Position numbers and translations under genes: made by a program
Notes under the pieces: generated by a model
The model's database searches: none
Seen by the model: only the letters and a program-made list of their open reading frames with translations
What the model was told of the DNA's origin: nothing
Shown here: one piece after another, positions 1 to 12,429 of the stretch
Numbering within the stretch: the stretch's first letter is position 1
Layout of the letters: the number at the start of each line of letters is the position of its first letter
Source of the DNA: Mantis religiosa
Taxonomy: Eukaryota > Arthropoda > Insecta > Mantodea > Mantidae
Reading direction: 5' to 3'
Assembly: GCA_030765055.1 (NCBI GenBank)
Contig: CM060952.1
Location: forward strand, 177,673,313 to 177,737,312
Length of the DNA: 64,000 bases

Positions 1-62
1 TGAGGCGTCGAGCACAAGGGAGAGCTGGACGTGTTTCGCTACGGGCCGGACCGCCTCAACTT
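1..62. repeat. Partial copy of a GC-rich repeat, cut by the window edge
   Basis: The first 62 bases match 12917-12977 closely. Both start TGAGGCGT, share GAGCACAAGGGAGAG and end GGACCGCCTCAA. The segment begins TGAGGCG and closes CGCCTCA, so it has short inverted ends. The rest of this copy lies outside the window, and I do not recognise the family. Confidence 0.5.
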
Positions 63-339
63 TGATTGCGCTATACCTGTACCACTAATGACCGCAAGTA
101 ACACCGAGTCATAAGATAGCAGAGTAATATTTTGGATTTAAAAGTAAAAAATCACAATACATTCAATTTATAAAGAAAATGATGTGATTGTAAGGGTATG
201 GGTAGAAAAGATTATGTGATCTATTAAAGCCATTTCACTGTGTGGACATTGGAAAGTTCATATGAAGTTTAGAGGTATCCCTTCAGATGGATAAAAATCA
301 TACTTAATTGGTAGAGAACATTATGTAGAAATAATGCTT

Positions 340-1130
340 AGCATGACCAAAGTTCGAACATCATTTGAACATGACACAAGGTGTACCTCAGGGCTCGATG
401 ATGAGGCCATATTTCTTCATTCTGTTTATAAATTATTCATTTGAAGAGATAGAAACTGAAGGAGGATTGGCTATAGTAGTTGTAACGGCAAATAAGGAGG
501 CACAAGTGCAGAGCAAAGCAAATACGCATTACATATGGTAAATATACATTTAGCAGAAGTAGGAATTATATTAAACAAACAAAACAAATTGGATTCAGAT
601 TAGCTTAAGCATCAAAATACAATTCGAAATCATTTTTACTGTACAAAATAAACAAGTTGAACAGATAATTTCTTAGGATTAATTATAGAGAACAAACATA
701 TTTAAAAACTGTCAATGGAATAACATACTAAAGCAAGTGGCACAAGTCATGGATGACTATTTAATAATGCATGTATACATGCATTTATATATTCACTAAT
801 AAATTATGGGTTCATTTTATGGGGATCAAAATAGATAAGTATATACTCAAAATAATTCTGCAGAAAACAGCTATAAGAATAAGAAAAATACAATTAAGAA
901 GTTCAGGAACAAATATATTCAAAACACTGATTTCATTAACCTTCTGTCTTAAATATATCATCAGAACTCGTAAAGATAAATATGTATACATACACAAGCA
1001 CAGCACTAGAAGTGCATTAGAAGGGCACGAAATTATTTTAGTGGGAGATTAAGAGGTGCTCTAGAAAATAAATGCATTGAAGATGCTGCAAAGAATCTAT
1101 CTAACCTATCAACTTGGGCAATTAAAGCTG
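340..1130 (+). pseudogene. Degraded LINE reverse transcriptase (CR1/Jockey-type group)
   Basis: Broken frames read like the second half of a non-LTR reverse transcriptase. Around 370-440 the reading GVPQGSMMRPYFFILFIN corresponds to the family motif GVPQGS.LGP.LF..YIN. The catalytic FADD box that should follow is lost (a residual VVVTAN is readable near it). Around 670-700 FLGLIIENK matches the palm/thumb FLG.IID motif. At 780-840 INYGFILWGS matches the C-terminal Y....WG motif, followed by an A.RII-like stretch. Several stops and shifts separate these pieces. It is an old relic with no intact function; the exact clade is uncertain. Confidence 0.6.
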
Positions 1131-1139
1131 AAAATAATA

Positions 1140-1918
1140 AAGGAAGTTAAAGTTAATTATGCATTCTGTTCAGTGGAGTATACAAGCAGGAATTTTTGCA
1201 CATGTTTAATATTACCCTTCCTGTAAATAACCTTAGTTAAATCTATGCAAATATAGATCTTAAACACTGTAAATATTGTTGACGAACCTTGCAAATTTTC
1301 CCACTCTGGTAAATAAATATTAAACTGAATGTGGAACATTTCAGGTACTATTGCGCATTTTGCTATTTAAAGGCACTCTTGCGCTAAAGGGGCCGTACCT
1401 TCACATGAGCTTCCAATGAATGACATTAAATTCATACATTTTTTATCATTGTATTTGGAATGCTCAACGTACAGAAGTTATAGACAGCTCAAAACATAGC
1501 TTTCTACGAGTTATTCTATTTATGTGTTTTTATTTGTAATCCTAAATACTCAAGATTATAACAAGTATGCTTTCATGTTTAACTAAATTTGGGTTTGCTT
1601 TTGAAACAGTACTCTCTTCGTCGAGTTGATTAATTGACTGTTAAGGAATATATGGAAGATTGATTGAATGTTAAAGGAATATATACATGTATTGAAACAA
1701 ATATCTTGTGTGCATTGTCAAGCTTGTTGCGGACTCTGAATCGGTAGGATTTTTCTCCCCTAAGAAGGCCGGCCGCAGGAAGGGTACATCTTAGGTGATT
1801 TAATGTGAGGTTCTCGTAAATGGGACTCCATATGCGTCATACCGACCAACTAATTAAAAATAATGAGCTGAAGGGCAAAGCGAAGTGTCATATGACCTAC
1901 CTGGGAACAAATATGTAT
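1140..1918. other. No recognisable feature
   Basis: AT-rich sequence with no frame, tRNA-like box or terminal repeat that I can support. A short GC-rich patch at 1765-1790 has GGCCGGCC in it but nothing further. Confidence 0.4.
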
Positions 1919-1921
1919 CTA

Positions 1922-2505
1922 AACTTCAGTCGGTGGCTGAGAGCCGACCAAATCGTCGTGCGAGAGCACGCGGACTGCAATCGCGTTCATTAAAGTCAGT
2001 TGGTGACTGAGGGCCAGTTTAAACCGTTGTACGAACGCACGCGGACAGAAATCGCGTTCATTAAAGCAGTCGGTGGCCGAGGCCCAGTCTAAACCGTTGT
2101 GCGAATGCACGCGGACAGAAATCGCGTTTATTAAAGCAGTCGGTGGCCGAGGCCAGTCTAAATCGTTGTGCGAATGCACGCGGACAGAAATCGCGTTTAT
2201 TAAAGCAGTCGGTGGCCGAGGCCCAGTCTAAACCGTTGTGCGAATGCACGCGGACAGAAATCGCGTTTATTAAAGCAGTCGGTGGCCGAGGCCCAGTCTA
2301 AACCGTTGTGCGAATGCACGCGGACAGAAATCGCGTTTATTAAAGCAGTCGGTGGCCGAGGCCAGTCTAAATCGTTGTGGATAGCATACGAACAGGAATC
2401 GCGTTCATTAAGGTTATTTGGCTACTGTGGGCCAAACTGAACGGACGAGTAAACTAAAGAAATCGCGTTCAATTAAAGGTAGTTAGTAGCTGGGTGCCAA
2501 TCCGA
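1922..2505. repeat. Tandem array of ~70-bp monomers
   Basis: About eight head-to-tail copies, with monomers starting near 1926, 1996, 2066, 2136, 2205, 2275, 2345 and then degenerate near 2412 and 2480. Central copies are nearly identical (69-70 bp); the outer copies are diverged, as expected for an array homogenised from the middle. The key segment is CAGTCGGTGGCCGAGGCC, then a short hairpin GTGC-GAAT-GCAC, then CGGACAGAAATCGCG. In the first copy the same stem carries a GAGA loop. The monomers are much more GC-rich than the surroundings. Open frames across it are a by-product of the period and not a protein gene. Confidence 0.9.
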
Positions 2506-3325
2506 TGAGTCGTGTTATAGACACGGGAGTACAACCACGACAGCGCGAAGCCTACCATTCAGAGTTCGTCTAATTAACATGTATTTCGAGAGTAATTGAA
2601 ATACAACCAATCGTCATAAGAGAATTAACCTGTGTTTCTTTCCAAGTACCCTAATTGATCCACCCAAAACACCCTGAATCAAGAGATTCTTGCCACAGAT
2701 CCTATATTCATGAATGTTAGGATAACTCCGAGAGCAGCCGAGGACATCGATATTTTCAAATTATCACTGGCGAGGCTGACGACCTAAGGAGTTAAACCCC
2801 TGCTCAATAATTGAGCCGAACTGAGGGGCAACTCAACACACACCACATTGCAACACTTGACAGTTAGCTTTAACGATGATCTAACTAAAAATGCATTTTA
2901 TGATTAGTATTATTAAAAGTTGCACATTCCGCAGCTTAAATACTAAAAGTACCTTCATGTTTGCTAAAGCGATAATCTGCGTGTCTTAACTGCTTCCAGT
3001 TCCGTTTGTTGGTTGCAGCTGTGTGCACAGATCATATCGGTTTCCCCACTTTACGGTTAGTGCCCCTTATAGAAATCCCCGCATTGCGATGCATGGCTGA
3101 ACCAATTAACACACTAGTAAGGGGAAAGCACTAACTTAAAGGGGATGTTCCAATTTCCTGCAATTGCAAAACAAATTGTTTCCCCTGAACGTCACTCAAA
3201 AGCTACGCGAATTCTTCATCATTTATTTTCGTAATTTTAGTTACGTTTTAAGCAACTTACGGTGGATAGATATATTTGAAAAGACTGCGTAGTTAAGCTA
3301 TATTAAAAATAGTTCTATTCAGAAT
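2506..3325. other. No recognisable feature
   Basis: Mixed-composition sequence without coding signal or repeats that recur elsewhere in the window. Confidence 0.35.
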
Positions 3326-3539
3326 GAAAAATCATAAAAAATTGAATAATAGAAAGTCTCACAATGAATATCAAAAATTGATGTTAAAGGGAGGTGATGT
3401 AGGAAAAAGTAAGTATATCAAAACAAAAAAAAATAATTATAAAATAAGACACATATATCAATTGTATACTATATACAAAGAGTAAAACTTGTTACAGAAA
3501 GCTGGCTACAAAGAAAGATAATTGGCAGCTGGACACTAA

Positions 3540-3850
3540 TAATGGCTGAGAATAACCATCCAAAGAAGAAAGCTAAGAATGTCACAAGTGCCAAACGACT
3601 TACAAAAAGAGTGTCACCAAAAAGAGTAAGGAAGCAAAAATTTGAGACAAATAAACAAGCTGTCGGAATGAGATTCTTAAGAACAATGTATAATGTATCA
3701 TTTTACAAAAGATCTCAAGTTAACATATTACGGAATAATTGCAATAAATACTTTACAAATAGAAGATATAAACCACATAAGTGAATAAAACGACATTTTT
3801 ATAGAATGCCAGAAAGAAAGGGTCTCAGGAAGCGTTTTAATGTAAGTTTA
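3540..3850 (+). pseudogene. C-terminal relic of an RTE-type LINE
   Basis: An 80-codon open stretch (3542-3784) contains VGMRFLRTMYNVSFYKRSQ, followed after a stop by RMPERKGLRKRF. This matches the C-terminal block shared by the LINE copies at 25.1-25.4 kb and 29.1-29.5 kb: AEM.FLR...., then a basic stretch, then HI.RM......RR. The reverse transcriptase part is absent. Divergence is high, so the boundaries are approximate. The lysine- and arginine-rich start is not a known domain to me. Confidence 0.45.
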
Positions 3851-4129
3851 AGGGAAGAAAACACCCGTCAAGTCTAAGAAAACGATGGAAAGGTCTGTTA
3901 TAAAGACGGAACAGGCAGCACTGGCTAATGCTTTTAATGCAACAGTAAATAGAATAAGCTGAAGTTTTCAAAACAAAATTTTACGAGAGAAAACTTTGAG
4001 CGATTCTATCTTCATAAGATGCCAAACACATTAGTCAACCTACCTTTGCAATGGCAAATTAGCATCTGAATACAAAAAGTAGGATTTTCTGAGAAACAGT
4101 CTTCATTTGCGACCTACAACTGGTCAGTT

Positions 4130-4206
4130 TCAAGCCTTCAGGATTAACCCACCCTGACCGAGATTTGCACTCGCGACGTCTTGAATGTGAGGCAGGGAGG
4201 ATATAT
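4130..4206 (-). repeat. SINE-A, head fragment
   Basis: Minus-strand tRNA-like head of the commonest repeat in the window (here called SINE-A). Seen on the plus strand as CACCCTGACCGAGATTTG, then CTTGAATGTGAGGCAG. The box B region is degenerate. Confidence 0.6.
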
Positions 4207-4244
4207 GTTAACTCGGATGTAGGTGAAATTTAGTCACAAAGTAG

Positions 4245-4476
4245 GGGAGAGCTCGCATCGGTAGGGTGTCTTGAGTAACTTTCAAGAGGTCCCGGGTTGG
4301 AATCTCGGTCAGGGTAAATTACCTGGATAAGGTTTCCTCTGGGGTCTTCCTTTATTCTGAATAATAATGTCGATTAGCTCTATGCACTATGGGCTCTGGG
4401 CTTATTTGAGCGTCATTTCACCCAAATTTTTCATCATATGATATGACTTAACGTTGGATGGCGTAAATTAAAAAAG
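4245..4476 (+). repeat. SINE-A (tRNA-derived SINE)
   Basis: Near full-length plus-strand copy. It has a tRNA-like head with a box-B-like GGTTGGAATCTC, then the shared body TACCTGGATAAGGTTT, then a 3' part ending ATGACTTAACGTTGGATG with an A-rich tail. It faces the minus-strand head fragment at 4130-4206, making a short inverted pair. Confidence 0.75.
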
Positions 4477-4888
4477 GAAGTGGAGTAGTGAAGAGTTAAA
4501 ACGGGAAATGATGTAATCCCAAATTCATTATATATATTATACATAGCTTACTAACAATATCTATCGTTTATTTAACTCATTAATATAAAGAAATCGTAAT
4601 ACATTCTACTTTCAATATAGGGTATTTAGATAAACGCAGCAGCAACAGAGATTAGTGGGCTTATAATCACAGGACCGAGAGAGTGGAATGCAATTTAAAT
4701 ACAGATGTATTTTTTATCTTGAAAAGTGCAGAGCGATGCGAAGTGGTATCTGGACGAGTCTACCTCAGGTAGAGGGCAGGTCAGTTGCGTACCAGTTGCG
4801 AGCAACTAAACACGTGCAGAGCTACTCGGTAACACTACAGCTTGTTTCAAAATGTGCTTGTCTCCTGGTTCCAAGAGAGCATTTATAA

Positions 4889-5710
4889 ATGACGCCTCCT
4901 AGCAGCACATTAGGAAATAAAGTGCTACATTTAAAAACAGGAGAATTAATAACAAATATCCATAGATTTATAAAAAAGGAACAATGGTCTGGGTCAGCTA
5001 TAAACATCTGGGGAAGGGTATCTGAGGCAACAGTTGTGTCTGAAAGCAGTTTAGGAGAGCTATTAAGGAAAGAAAAGCCATTGGTGCTAGTGCAACAACG
5101 TCCTTCTTTATGCCCAGTAAACAAAGATTAAGATCATGCACAAAATCTAATTTGGATGTTATAATTCAGAAGTAGTTAGGCGAACTATGAATAATTTTTA
5201 AAGCACAGAAAAACAAAGAACAACTTTGAAGAAAGTGCTTATGAAGCTTAAAATTCTACTGACTTCCAAGGCAGTGTCTGAACATTAAGCAGAGTTCTTT
5301 TGATGCTAGGATTATTTGAAAAAAAAAAAAAAAAAAAAAAAAACACTAAGCCTGACAGACAAATTTTAATCAAACATCGCATCATACGTGCAAAAAGGCT
5401 TAAGTATTTACGAAATATTCGGAGATATCGAAGTGAAGATTATATAGTTTATATGGATGAAACTTATATAAATACAGCACATACTGGACCATATGCCTGG
5501 AGTGAAATACGTTACAGGGACTCAGCAGCGATATTGAAAGGCTGACTGTTGTTTATCATGCCTGCTGGAGGAGAACAGGGTTTTGTTCCAAATGCCTATA
5601 TACTATTTAAAATCCACCAAAAGCGTAGAGATTACTACTATAGTAAGAATTACAACTTAGTTTATAAGAGCTGCAAAACTGGCTTCAAGAGTGAAATTTA
5701 TTTTTAGACA
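4889..5710 (+). pseudogene. Broken DDE transposase (IS630/Tc1-like group), N-terminal two thirds
   Basis: Three frame-shifted blocks run in order. At 4889-5131 there is a helix-turn-helix-like region (LITNIHRFIKKE... VSEATVVSES). At 5380-5470 a lead-in (RAKRLKYLRNIRRY) precedes the first catalytic box, YIVYMDETYIN, where the D of MDE is kept. At 5545-5700 GEQGFVPNAYILF and RDYYYSKNYN match the block between the catalytic residues. An A22 run at 5321-5342 breaks the frame, and stops lie between the blocks. The second and third catalytic blocks are missing; the piece ends near 5710. A second copy of this family at 47927-48560 holds the missing end. Confidence 0.65.
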
Positions 5711-5964
5711 CCTTATGCAGTGCCCTTCTCTCTCGTAATCTTACGCGTGTGACGCATTGTGGCGATAGGTGCACTATCCCCACCACAGTTGCTGCTCATC
5801 CCTGAATGATGATTCCTGTCAAGATAAAATAATACATCTGTACCTGTATGAAACGCCCGTGTTTGTAATTAGTAGCGGAATAAAGCAATTATTTGTGCTG
5901 TTTTTAAACGTCCCCGATCGAACGATGGATGAAATGGGTCAAGTGGTGCTCACATGAGTGCATG

Positions 5965-6120
5965 GTCCTATAGAGCTTTGAATTACTCGCCTCTGTGGTG
6001 TGAGGTTACGTGTCTGAATCACATTCAAGAAGTCTTGGGCCCCAATCTTGGTCAGGGTGAGTTATTTGGTTAAGATTTTTCCCCGGGATTTTCACTTATC
6101 CTGAAAGAATTCTGCCAAAG
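5965..6120 (+). repeat. SINE-A, 3'-truncated copy
   Basis: Degenerate head and body: CCTCTGTGGTGTGAGGTT, then CACATTCAAGAAGTC, then TTGGTCAGGGTGAGTTA, ending at CTTATCCTGAAAGA. The usual tail is lost. Confidence 0.65.
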
Positions 6121-6384
6121 TTTTAGCCAGAGTTTGCATGCCATAATGCAGGCAATTTGTCCCTCACTGCACTTTGACAAGCACTATTTTTGGAATATTG
6201 AAATCCAGTTCCGTTTTTCATTTGAAATTTGATCTTTAAATCTAGAAAGTGGCCAGAATTAAATTTCTATCTAGCTAAATAATGATGAAAATATTTCATT
6301 CGTATGCACGCATTATTGGTAGTAAAATGAATCTTTGAAACATTAGTGCAAGCATGCTCATTGTATACACTTTATATAGTTAAG

Positions 6385-6862
6385 TGCAGAGGTTCTACTC
6401 CCATTAGTCCTGGACACGTAGGACCAAGGACTCGGGCTTCCTTCTACCCGGGAGCGATGGATACTCTGGGGCTCTTTCCATAGGGCAATACCTGGAGTCT
6501 AAAAAGCCCCCCCTCGCTGAGCACAACGTCAAGACGGGATGGAAGTGTATACGTCACTTAAGCGCGTCAACCCAGCAGGGAAGACTACCGAAAATCTCGG
6601 TGGGGCCGCCTGGTGATCTAGCACACTTTCTACTAGCTTTGCAGGCTAATACCCGGGACTTATTAGGCAACCCTCTACCTCCTCCGGGTGGCCATAGCCT
6701 GGCCGGAGGTAACCAATTCCCTGTGGGTGTCGGGAATACACTGCCCCCTCGAGTCTAACCCAATCCGAACAACTCCCCTACGGGAGGGGCTCGGCTGTTC
6801 GGCCCGAGGTTCCTCTAGTAACGTCAGAGGTACCACGAGTGCTAAGGGTCCGCAGCGCCCGC
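6385..6862. repeat. GC-rich dispersed repeat, copy 1
   Basis: A GC-rich block of about 475 bp whose order and sequence recur at 48755-49190. Shared landmarks in order are TCTACTCCCATTA, a CCCC run, GACGGGA.GGAAGTG, GGTGATCTAGCACAC, GGCTA.TACCCGGGACTTAT, CAACCCTCTACC, GGCCGGA, CACTGCCCCCTCGAGTC, CGGCCCGAGG and GTACCACGAGTGCTA. The minus-strand frame is partly open in both copies, but stops and shifts differ, so coding is not supported. It could be a LINE 5' UTR, an LTR fragment or a SINE. Confidence 0.75.
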
Positions 6863-7317
6863 ACCTCGGCAGCTGTATATAGATTTGAAGGCCAGTTTTG
6901 ACGGATAGAAATTCTGCGATGCGCAAGTTTTTCGGCTGAAAATACCAATTCAATTAACTTTTACCTGAAATGGTTGGTGTGAGTAAAACTAAGGTATCTA
7001 TACTTGGAGGAAAAAATGTATAATTTTAATAGGGAGTATTAACATTGTGGGATTTTATTAAATCCATAATAATCATATTTTGTTTGTCAGCTCGTTCCTA
7101 CCAAATAGTGAATGATTCCTGCAAAACATGTACAGTCTACCCACCACAGGAAGGCCAGCAAGATGAATGTGTAAGGTAATCACTTTTGCTGTCCCCACGG
7201 TGTTTATGCTTGCCTTTCCAGTATGACAAGGATGGAAGGTTTGTTTAAAATAAACAAGTGGTGTCACATAACTCAACCATGCATAAAACCCTATCTCTAC
7301 AGTTACAACAAACATGT

Positions 7318-7512
7318 CCACCTCGGTAGGGCGGTGGTAGAGGTCCCGAGTTCGTTGTCGGTCAGGGTGAGTTACCTGTATAAGGTTTTTGTTCTGGATT
7401 TTCCCTTATCCTGAAAGACGAATGTCGGGTAACTCTAACCTCTATGGAACCGTCGGATATGACTTAACAATGGGAGACGTAAAATTTAAAAAAAAAAAAA
7501 GAAAAAAAAAGT
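7318..7512 (+). repeat. SINE-A with A-rich tail
   Basis: Starts CACCTCGGTAGGGCGGTGG, is shortened in the head, keeps GGTCAGGGTGAGTTACCTG and TATCCTGAAAGACGAATGT, and ends in an A-rich run near 7490-7510. That the tail is A-rich supports retroposition. Confidence 0.75.
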
Positions 7513-9104
7513 TAGATCTGGCAGCATTGGTGACTCATATGCACTCTCACACACATTTCCTAGTAAACAGATCCACTAACAGAGCAGATAAACAGTTCAA
7601 ACCCCTAACCCTTTCATTCGTCACTTGCCTTCTTCTGGTGGGTAGACCATAATGTTTCACATACATAGGCAGTTAGGTGTCTATGCATGAACTCACCCAT
7701 GAAATTTCCAGGCATAAAAATTGTTTCCAAGCTTTTCAAATAGAGTAGAGACTGCCAACCATCATAAACGAAGATTTCATTTTCTTAAAATTTCAGAATA
7801 TTTTCAATAAACCCTGACCTAGAAACTTAGAATTTAAACTTTTATGCGAATAAGGCTTTTGTACTTAAATATGCACAACTGGTTAATAGAATATGTTAGA
7901 TTATGCACAATAAGATTAGGTTCCCTTGAAACTGACAGCTATAATACGTTTGCCTTTAGAAGGATAAGAAAAAATCTGATCAGACGCTAAAAAGGTTACA
8001 TCTATTTGACATGTTCCTGCCAATCCCTCATTATAATATTTTCAGTGGTTCATTATGTGTATTCTCTAATGCAAAAATTATTTCTAAAATAAAAAATTAC
8101 ACATGTAATATTAAAACAAGTTATTAAAGATTATAATTACATTCAGTTACGGTATATTTCATATCATCTATTACTTTAGCATTATTTGCTTTTTTAGCGT
8201 TAAGCAGTACATGCCTGCCAATAAAATATTATCTGGTGATTAAAATGTTAATTGGAAACATTACAAACAATTCCCCAGAGGGAAAGTTCACAACAACGCT
8301 TATAAAATGATTAATTGATTGCAGTCTTTTTCCACGAACACAAAAGATTAATGTAATTATTATAATAACACTGTTGAACCTGCAGTTATGTTTTCAATTT
8401 TTACCTTGGTCAATCTCTGGCAAACTTTCAAATATTTTCTTATATTTTTTGTTTTTAGTGTTACTTGAATTCGTTCACTATTAAATGAAGAAAACAATTC
8501 TTCTTTCATACTGTGTTCACTTTAAAAGAGTATATATGAGAAGGGAATATGAGTCCATAGCAATATCGTACACAAGAAAGCAATTTATAATAATTATCTT
8601 TTTATAAAATAAAATTTAATTGTATCAATACTACTACCCAATTTGGTGTGGGAGAGTATATGATTTGGGGGTAACCCAAAGCGTTTTATTTGTATAGCTT
8701 CATGCCTCAGGTCCACAGAACCTGTGCACTGGTCTTGGGATCCATAGCCCAAACTGCCCTAAATTGTCTGATAATTGGGGGAAATTGAAACAAAGCACTC
8801 AGTTCTTTATGAGATCTTTTAATTGAAATTTACTTTTAATTATGTTGTGACTGTGAGGTTTACATAGATTCGGAAATCAGGTTTGCAGAAATTTGAAACA
8901 ACCTTTTCTGCAGTACAAAGACGTGAAATTGAATAACAGGCTGTCTTCGAGGCTGACTCGAAAACAAATAAACGAACTCACTGCGGTACACTTCAATCAT
9001 CGACTGTCGCAATAAGCAACAACTCCCTCTCCTAACACCTTATGGGTATTTATACCTCCAAAGTCATTGTTTTTAGAGAGCCGCAGACCTTCCGAGAACT
9101 TAAG
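7513..9104. other. AT-rich, no recognisable feature
   Basis: Long AT-rich tract. I see no coding block, no tRNA-like boxes and no sequence shared with other parts of the window. Confidence 0.35.
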
Positions 9105-9345
9105 CGGTGACCACCTCGGTAGTGTAGATGGCAACGTGTCTGCTTCACGTTCAAGAGGTCCTGAGTTCGAATCTCGGTCAGGGTGAATTACCTGGATAAG
9201 GTTTTTCCGGGGCTTTCCCTTATCCTGAAATACGAATGTCAGGTAACTCTAAGCTCCATAGACCCCGGATTCATTTGAGCATCATTTCATTCATCGGCTT
9301 ATATGACTTAACATTGGAGGACGTAAATTGTTAAAAAATTAGCGG
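9105..9345 (+). repeat. SINE-A, near full length
   Basis: One of the best copies. The tRNA-like head has an A-box-like TAGTGTAGATGG and a B box GAGTTCGAATCTC. The body (TACCTGGATAAGG, TATCCTGAAATACGAATG) is present, and the 3' part CTTAACATTGGAGGACG is followed by A-rich sequence. It forms an inverted pair with 9572-9838. Confidence 0.85.
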
Positions 9346-9571
9346 CAGCAAGACTGCGCAGAACGTTCTTGGGCCCCACTCTGTCCTTTTCTCTCCTATC
9401 AAGCGCCCACAACACTGCCACATTCTGACAATGTAAATAAAATCCACATATCTAATAGCCTAGCTTCTGTAATCTATGCCAGACCTTATTCAAACCTTAT
9501 TTTTACCGTTGTTCAGTTTTAAATAAAGAATCATGAAATGTTTTACAAACTTCGCAGATATGATCTACTTA

Positions 9572-9838
9572 TTATGTTTTTTTTTTTTTTTTTTTTTTTG
9601 TTTTTTTTAATTTACGTCCTCCAGCGTTAAGTCATATCGGACGATGAGGGAAATGAATGATGCTCAAATAAGCCCAGGGTCCATAGAACTTAGTTACCCG
9701 ACATTCGTCTTTCAGGATAAGGGAAAATCCCGGAAAAGAACTTTACCCAGGTAACTCACCCTACCGATATTCGAACTCGGGACATCTTTTGAACGTGAGA
9801 CAGACACACTACCAGCACGCTACCGAGGCGGGCTTGCT
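9572..9838 (-). repeat. SINE-A, near full length, reverse
   Basis: On the plus strand it begins with a T-run (the element's A tail), then TTTACGTCCTCCAGCGTTAA. It passes through CAGGATAAGGGAAAATCC and ends at GCTACCGAGGCGGGC, the element's 5' end. It is about 230 bp from an oppositely oriented copy. Confidence 0.85.
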
Positions 9839-10491
9839 ATGTTAACTAACCGACACGAACCGACGTAGTGCAAATCCACATTACAGTTTACAGTACATTA
9901 GAAAACGGTGCCACGCCCTCACTATTTGCTCTACGTTCCATCTGTGGGCCATACAGAAAATTTTCTTGCATCTGTCCTCAAGAGAGCCGGCTATTCTCAA
10001 GAGAGCCAGACCGTATTTTGTTCGTGTTCTTATATCCAGGTTTTCATAATGCAATTGCAATTTTAATTATATTATCATTGGTGCAAGAGATGATCGAGAC
10101 CATTGAAAACTTAGTCACAGATCCGAAGCGTGGTGGTTACCACATTAAAATGTGACCATCGACTGTACACTGAAGAGGGCATGGGAAAATGTCACAGTTT
10201 GAGCCCACTATACATCAACACAGATGATCGTCTTGCTTCTCGTTGCTGAACCTGGTATATGGTAATCGTTCTCAGGTTCGTTAATCACTTAATACATCTA
10301 ACTTATTAAAAACAACAGAAGTCCCTATGTACTTGACGCATTCCATGTGACAACCTAATTATCTATATGTAGCTTGTATTACTATGCTGCTAATATTTAT
10401 TTCTAAATATGAAATTGTGTTTTGCCATTTCATAAGTTTATCAATGCACAAAAAATGCTTTTTTTCGGACAATTAAGGGCCTAAGAAATTA

Positions 10492-11395
10492 CAAGGGCTG
10501 TACAATAAAGAATGATCATAATTTTTACGGTCATAATTTTTCGCAATAAAATTCAATCTTATTATATTCTGTTAGCTTAATGTGAAACAAACACGTCATA
10601 GTAGTTTCATTGTTGGAACTGATGGTTTCCGCCTGTAAGAACCAGGCAAGTTCAGATAGGTTCAGTGTCGCCTACCGCTGCAATGGAGGCAACATGCAGT
10701 TAAAGTTGATGTTAGAGGAAGATCCGGAGTTTCTGTCAAACTTAATCACTGCTGATGAAACTTAGCTACATCATTTTGATCTTGAGAGCAAACAGCAAAG
10801 CTTAGTGTGGAAATCTCCATCAGCAACCTCCAAAAACGCAAAACTGGTTGCTTCTTCTGGGAAAGATATGGTCATCTCATTCTTTGATATTCATGGAATG
10901 GTTTATCATTCAACACACACATCAGCAACTGGACAATACTACAGGGATGTCCTGAAAACATTGCAAGTCCATATCAGGCACAAAAGTCCACATTTCCGTG
11001 AAGCATGCTGGATGCTGCACCACGATAATATGCGGCTGCATATTGTTCAAAGTTGTTGTTGAGTATCTTGCAAAAATCAACGTGAAGTGCATTCCTCACC
11101 CTCCCTATGGACCGGATTTAGCCCCATGTGACCTTTTTCTATTCCCTAACTTGGAGAAACGCCTTCATGGGAAGCATTATCCGTCATCAGAAGCAGTGGT
11201 GAAGGCTGTGGAAGCGATTTTGAAGTATCTCTTAAAAATGGTTTCCAGCATGTCTTTGAAGACTGGAAGAAACGCTGGGACAAGTGCGTCGCATTCAGAG
11301 GATACTATTTTGAGAAGGATCATCAAATTTATGAGGGTGAGTAAAGGTACCTTGTCAAAAAAAAATTGTGTTAATTTTTTATTGAACAGCCCTCG
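10492..11395 (+). mobile_element. Internally deleted mariner element, copy 1
   Basis: Element of 904 bp flanked by TA on both sides (10490-10491 and 11396-11397). The 5' terminus CAAGGGCTGTACAATAAAG pairs with a 3' terminus ending TTGAACAGCCCTCG, so terminal inverted repeats remain. It encodes only the catalytic part of a mariner transposase. HHFD follows the first catalytic box, MVISFFDIHGMVYH the second block, HHDN carries the second Asp, and YGPDLAPCD the third. The HTH-containing N-terminus is missing. Reading is broken by a stop right after the first box (near 10764) and by frame changes around 11050 and 11240. It shares its deletion with the element at 42576-43502. Confidence 0.9.
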
Positions 11396-11397
11396 TA

Positions 11398-12420
11398 CTT
11401 ATAAAGTTGCTCAAGATTTTATGTTAATAGTAACATAAGTATTGTGGAATATTGAAATTGTGACTCACGAACTGCGAGACATTGATTTCTTGCCAGCTGT
11501 CCGTGGCAACAATATCGATTAGCTTCAAGAAGATGCGTAATTAATTTGTCCTACGTTGACGAATTTCGCATTATCTTTCGCTGTATCATGAATTTCTCAG
11601 CATGTTATACAAGAGGCAGATAAGCATCTGTTGATAGGCTCTTTGGATAATTACAGGTAATCCCACGAGCCGTTACGAGTTTATCGACAGATCGTATGTG
11701 GAAGCGGGAGCAAGTTGATCTGATGAAATTGGTGACCTTAGGTTGGATTTAGAATGAAACGTATCCAACATATTGTATATGTAATCAACTCTAAACTAAC
11801 TGCTAAAGGGTGTACATGTAGCTAATAAATGAATGTGCAATCGAATGTGTGGAATAATGCCACCAAAAGTAGGTAATAAGAAAGCAGTTAACCTCAAAAT
11901 TGAAGCAGTCCCTGTTACCTAAGAACTCTGTGACGACATATAACCTGATATCAGAAAGAAACTGACACATATGAACAAATATAAATAAATGCTAGATTTA
12001 CAAATGTAAATAAATGACGTATACCAGAATAGACATATGCCATAATGCTAGCATATACTCTAGAGACCGCCACAGTGACAAGGCCACTCTACGAAGGTCA
12101 GTAAACTCCCTTTGTAACCCCTGTAAACAAACAACCCTGTCTGTTTTGCCCTCAAGGAAAATTTGGCGCCTTCCAGTCGGAAATCTGTCCTTTGTTAAAA
12201 TCCCATGCGTGCTCCTGACAACAGGCTATAAGATTTCGACCGACCCGCAGAGCACATGCCTTAGCATAAATTTTTGCACGCGGACCGATAGAGAGAGCGT
12301 CTCTGATGTTAGGTCCGAAACTGGAAATTCTCAACAGTGATCTCAAGTGGGGATAGTTAAAAGCCAATAGAAAATTAATATTTATTCATGTGATTTTGCA
12401 AACTCCGAGAAATACCTAGA
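11398..12420. other. No recognisable feature
   Basis: Mixed-composition sequence with no conserved coding block or terminal repeats. Confidence 0.3.
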
Positions 12421-12429
12421 GTGGGGGTA

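Noticed and set aside
1922..2505. CRISPR-like array
   Set aside because: The repeats are directly adjacent 70-bp monomers with no unique spacers, and the genome looks animal.
4130..4476. SINE-A inverted pair as a foldback element like SINE-B
   Set aside because: The two pieces have different lengths and no shared centre, so two independent insertions are simpler.
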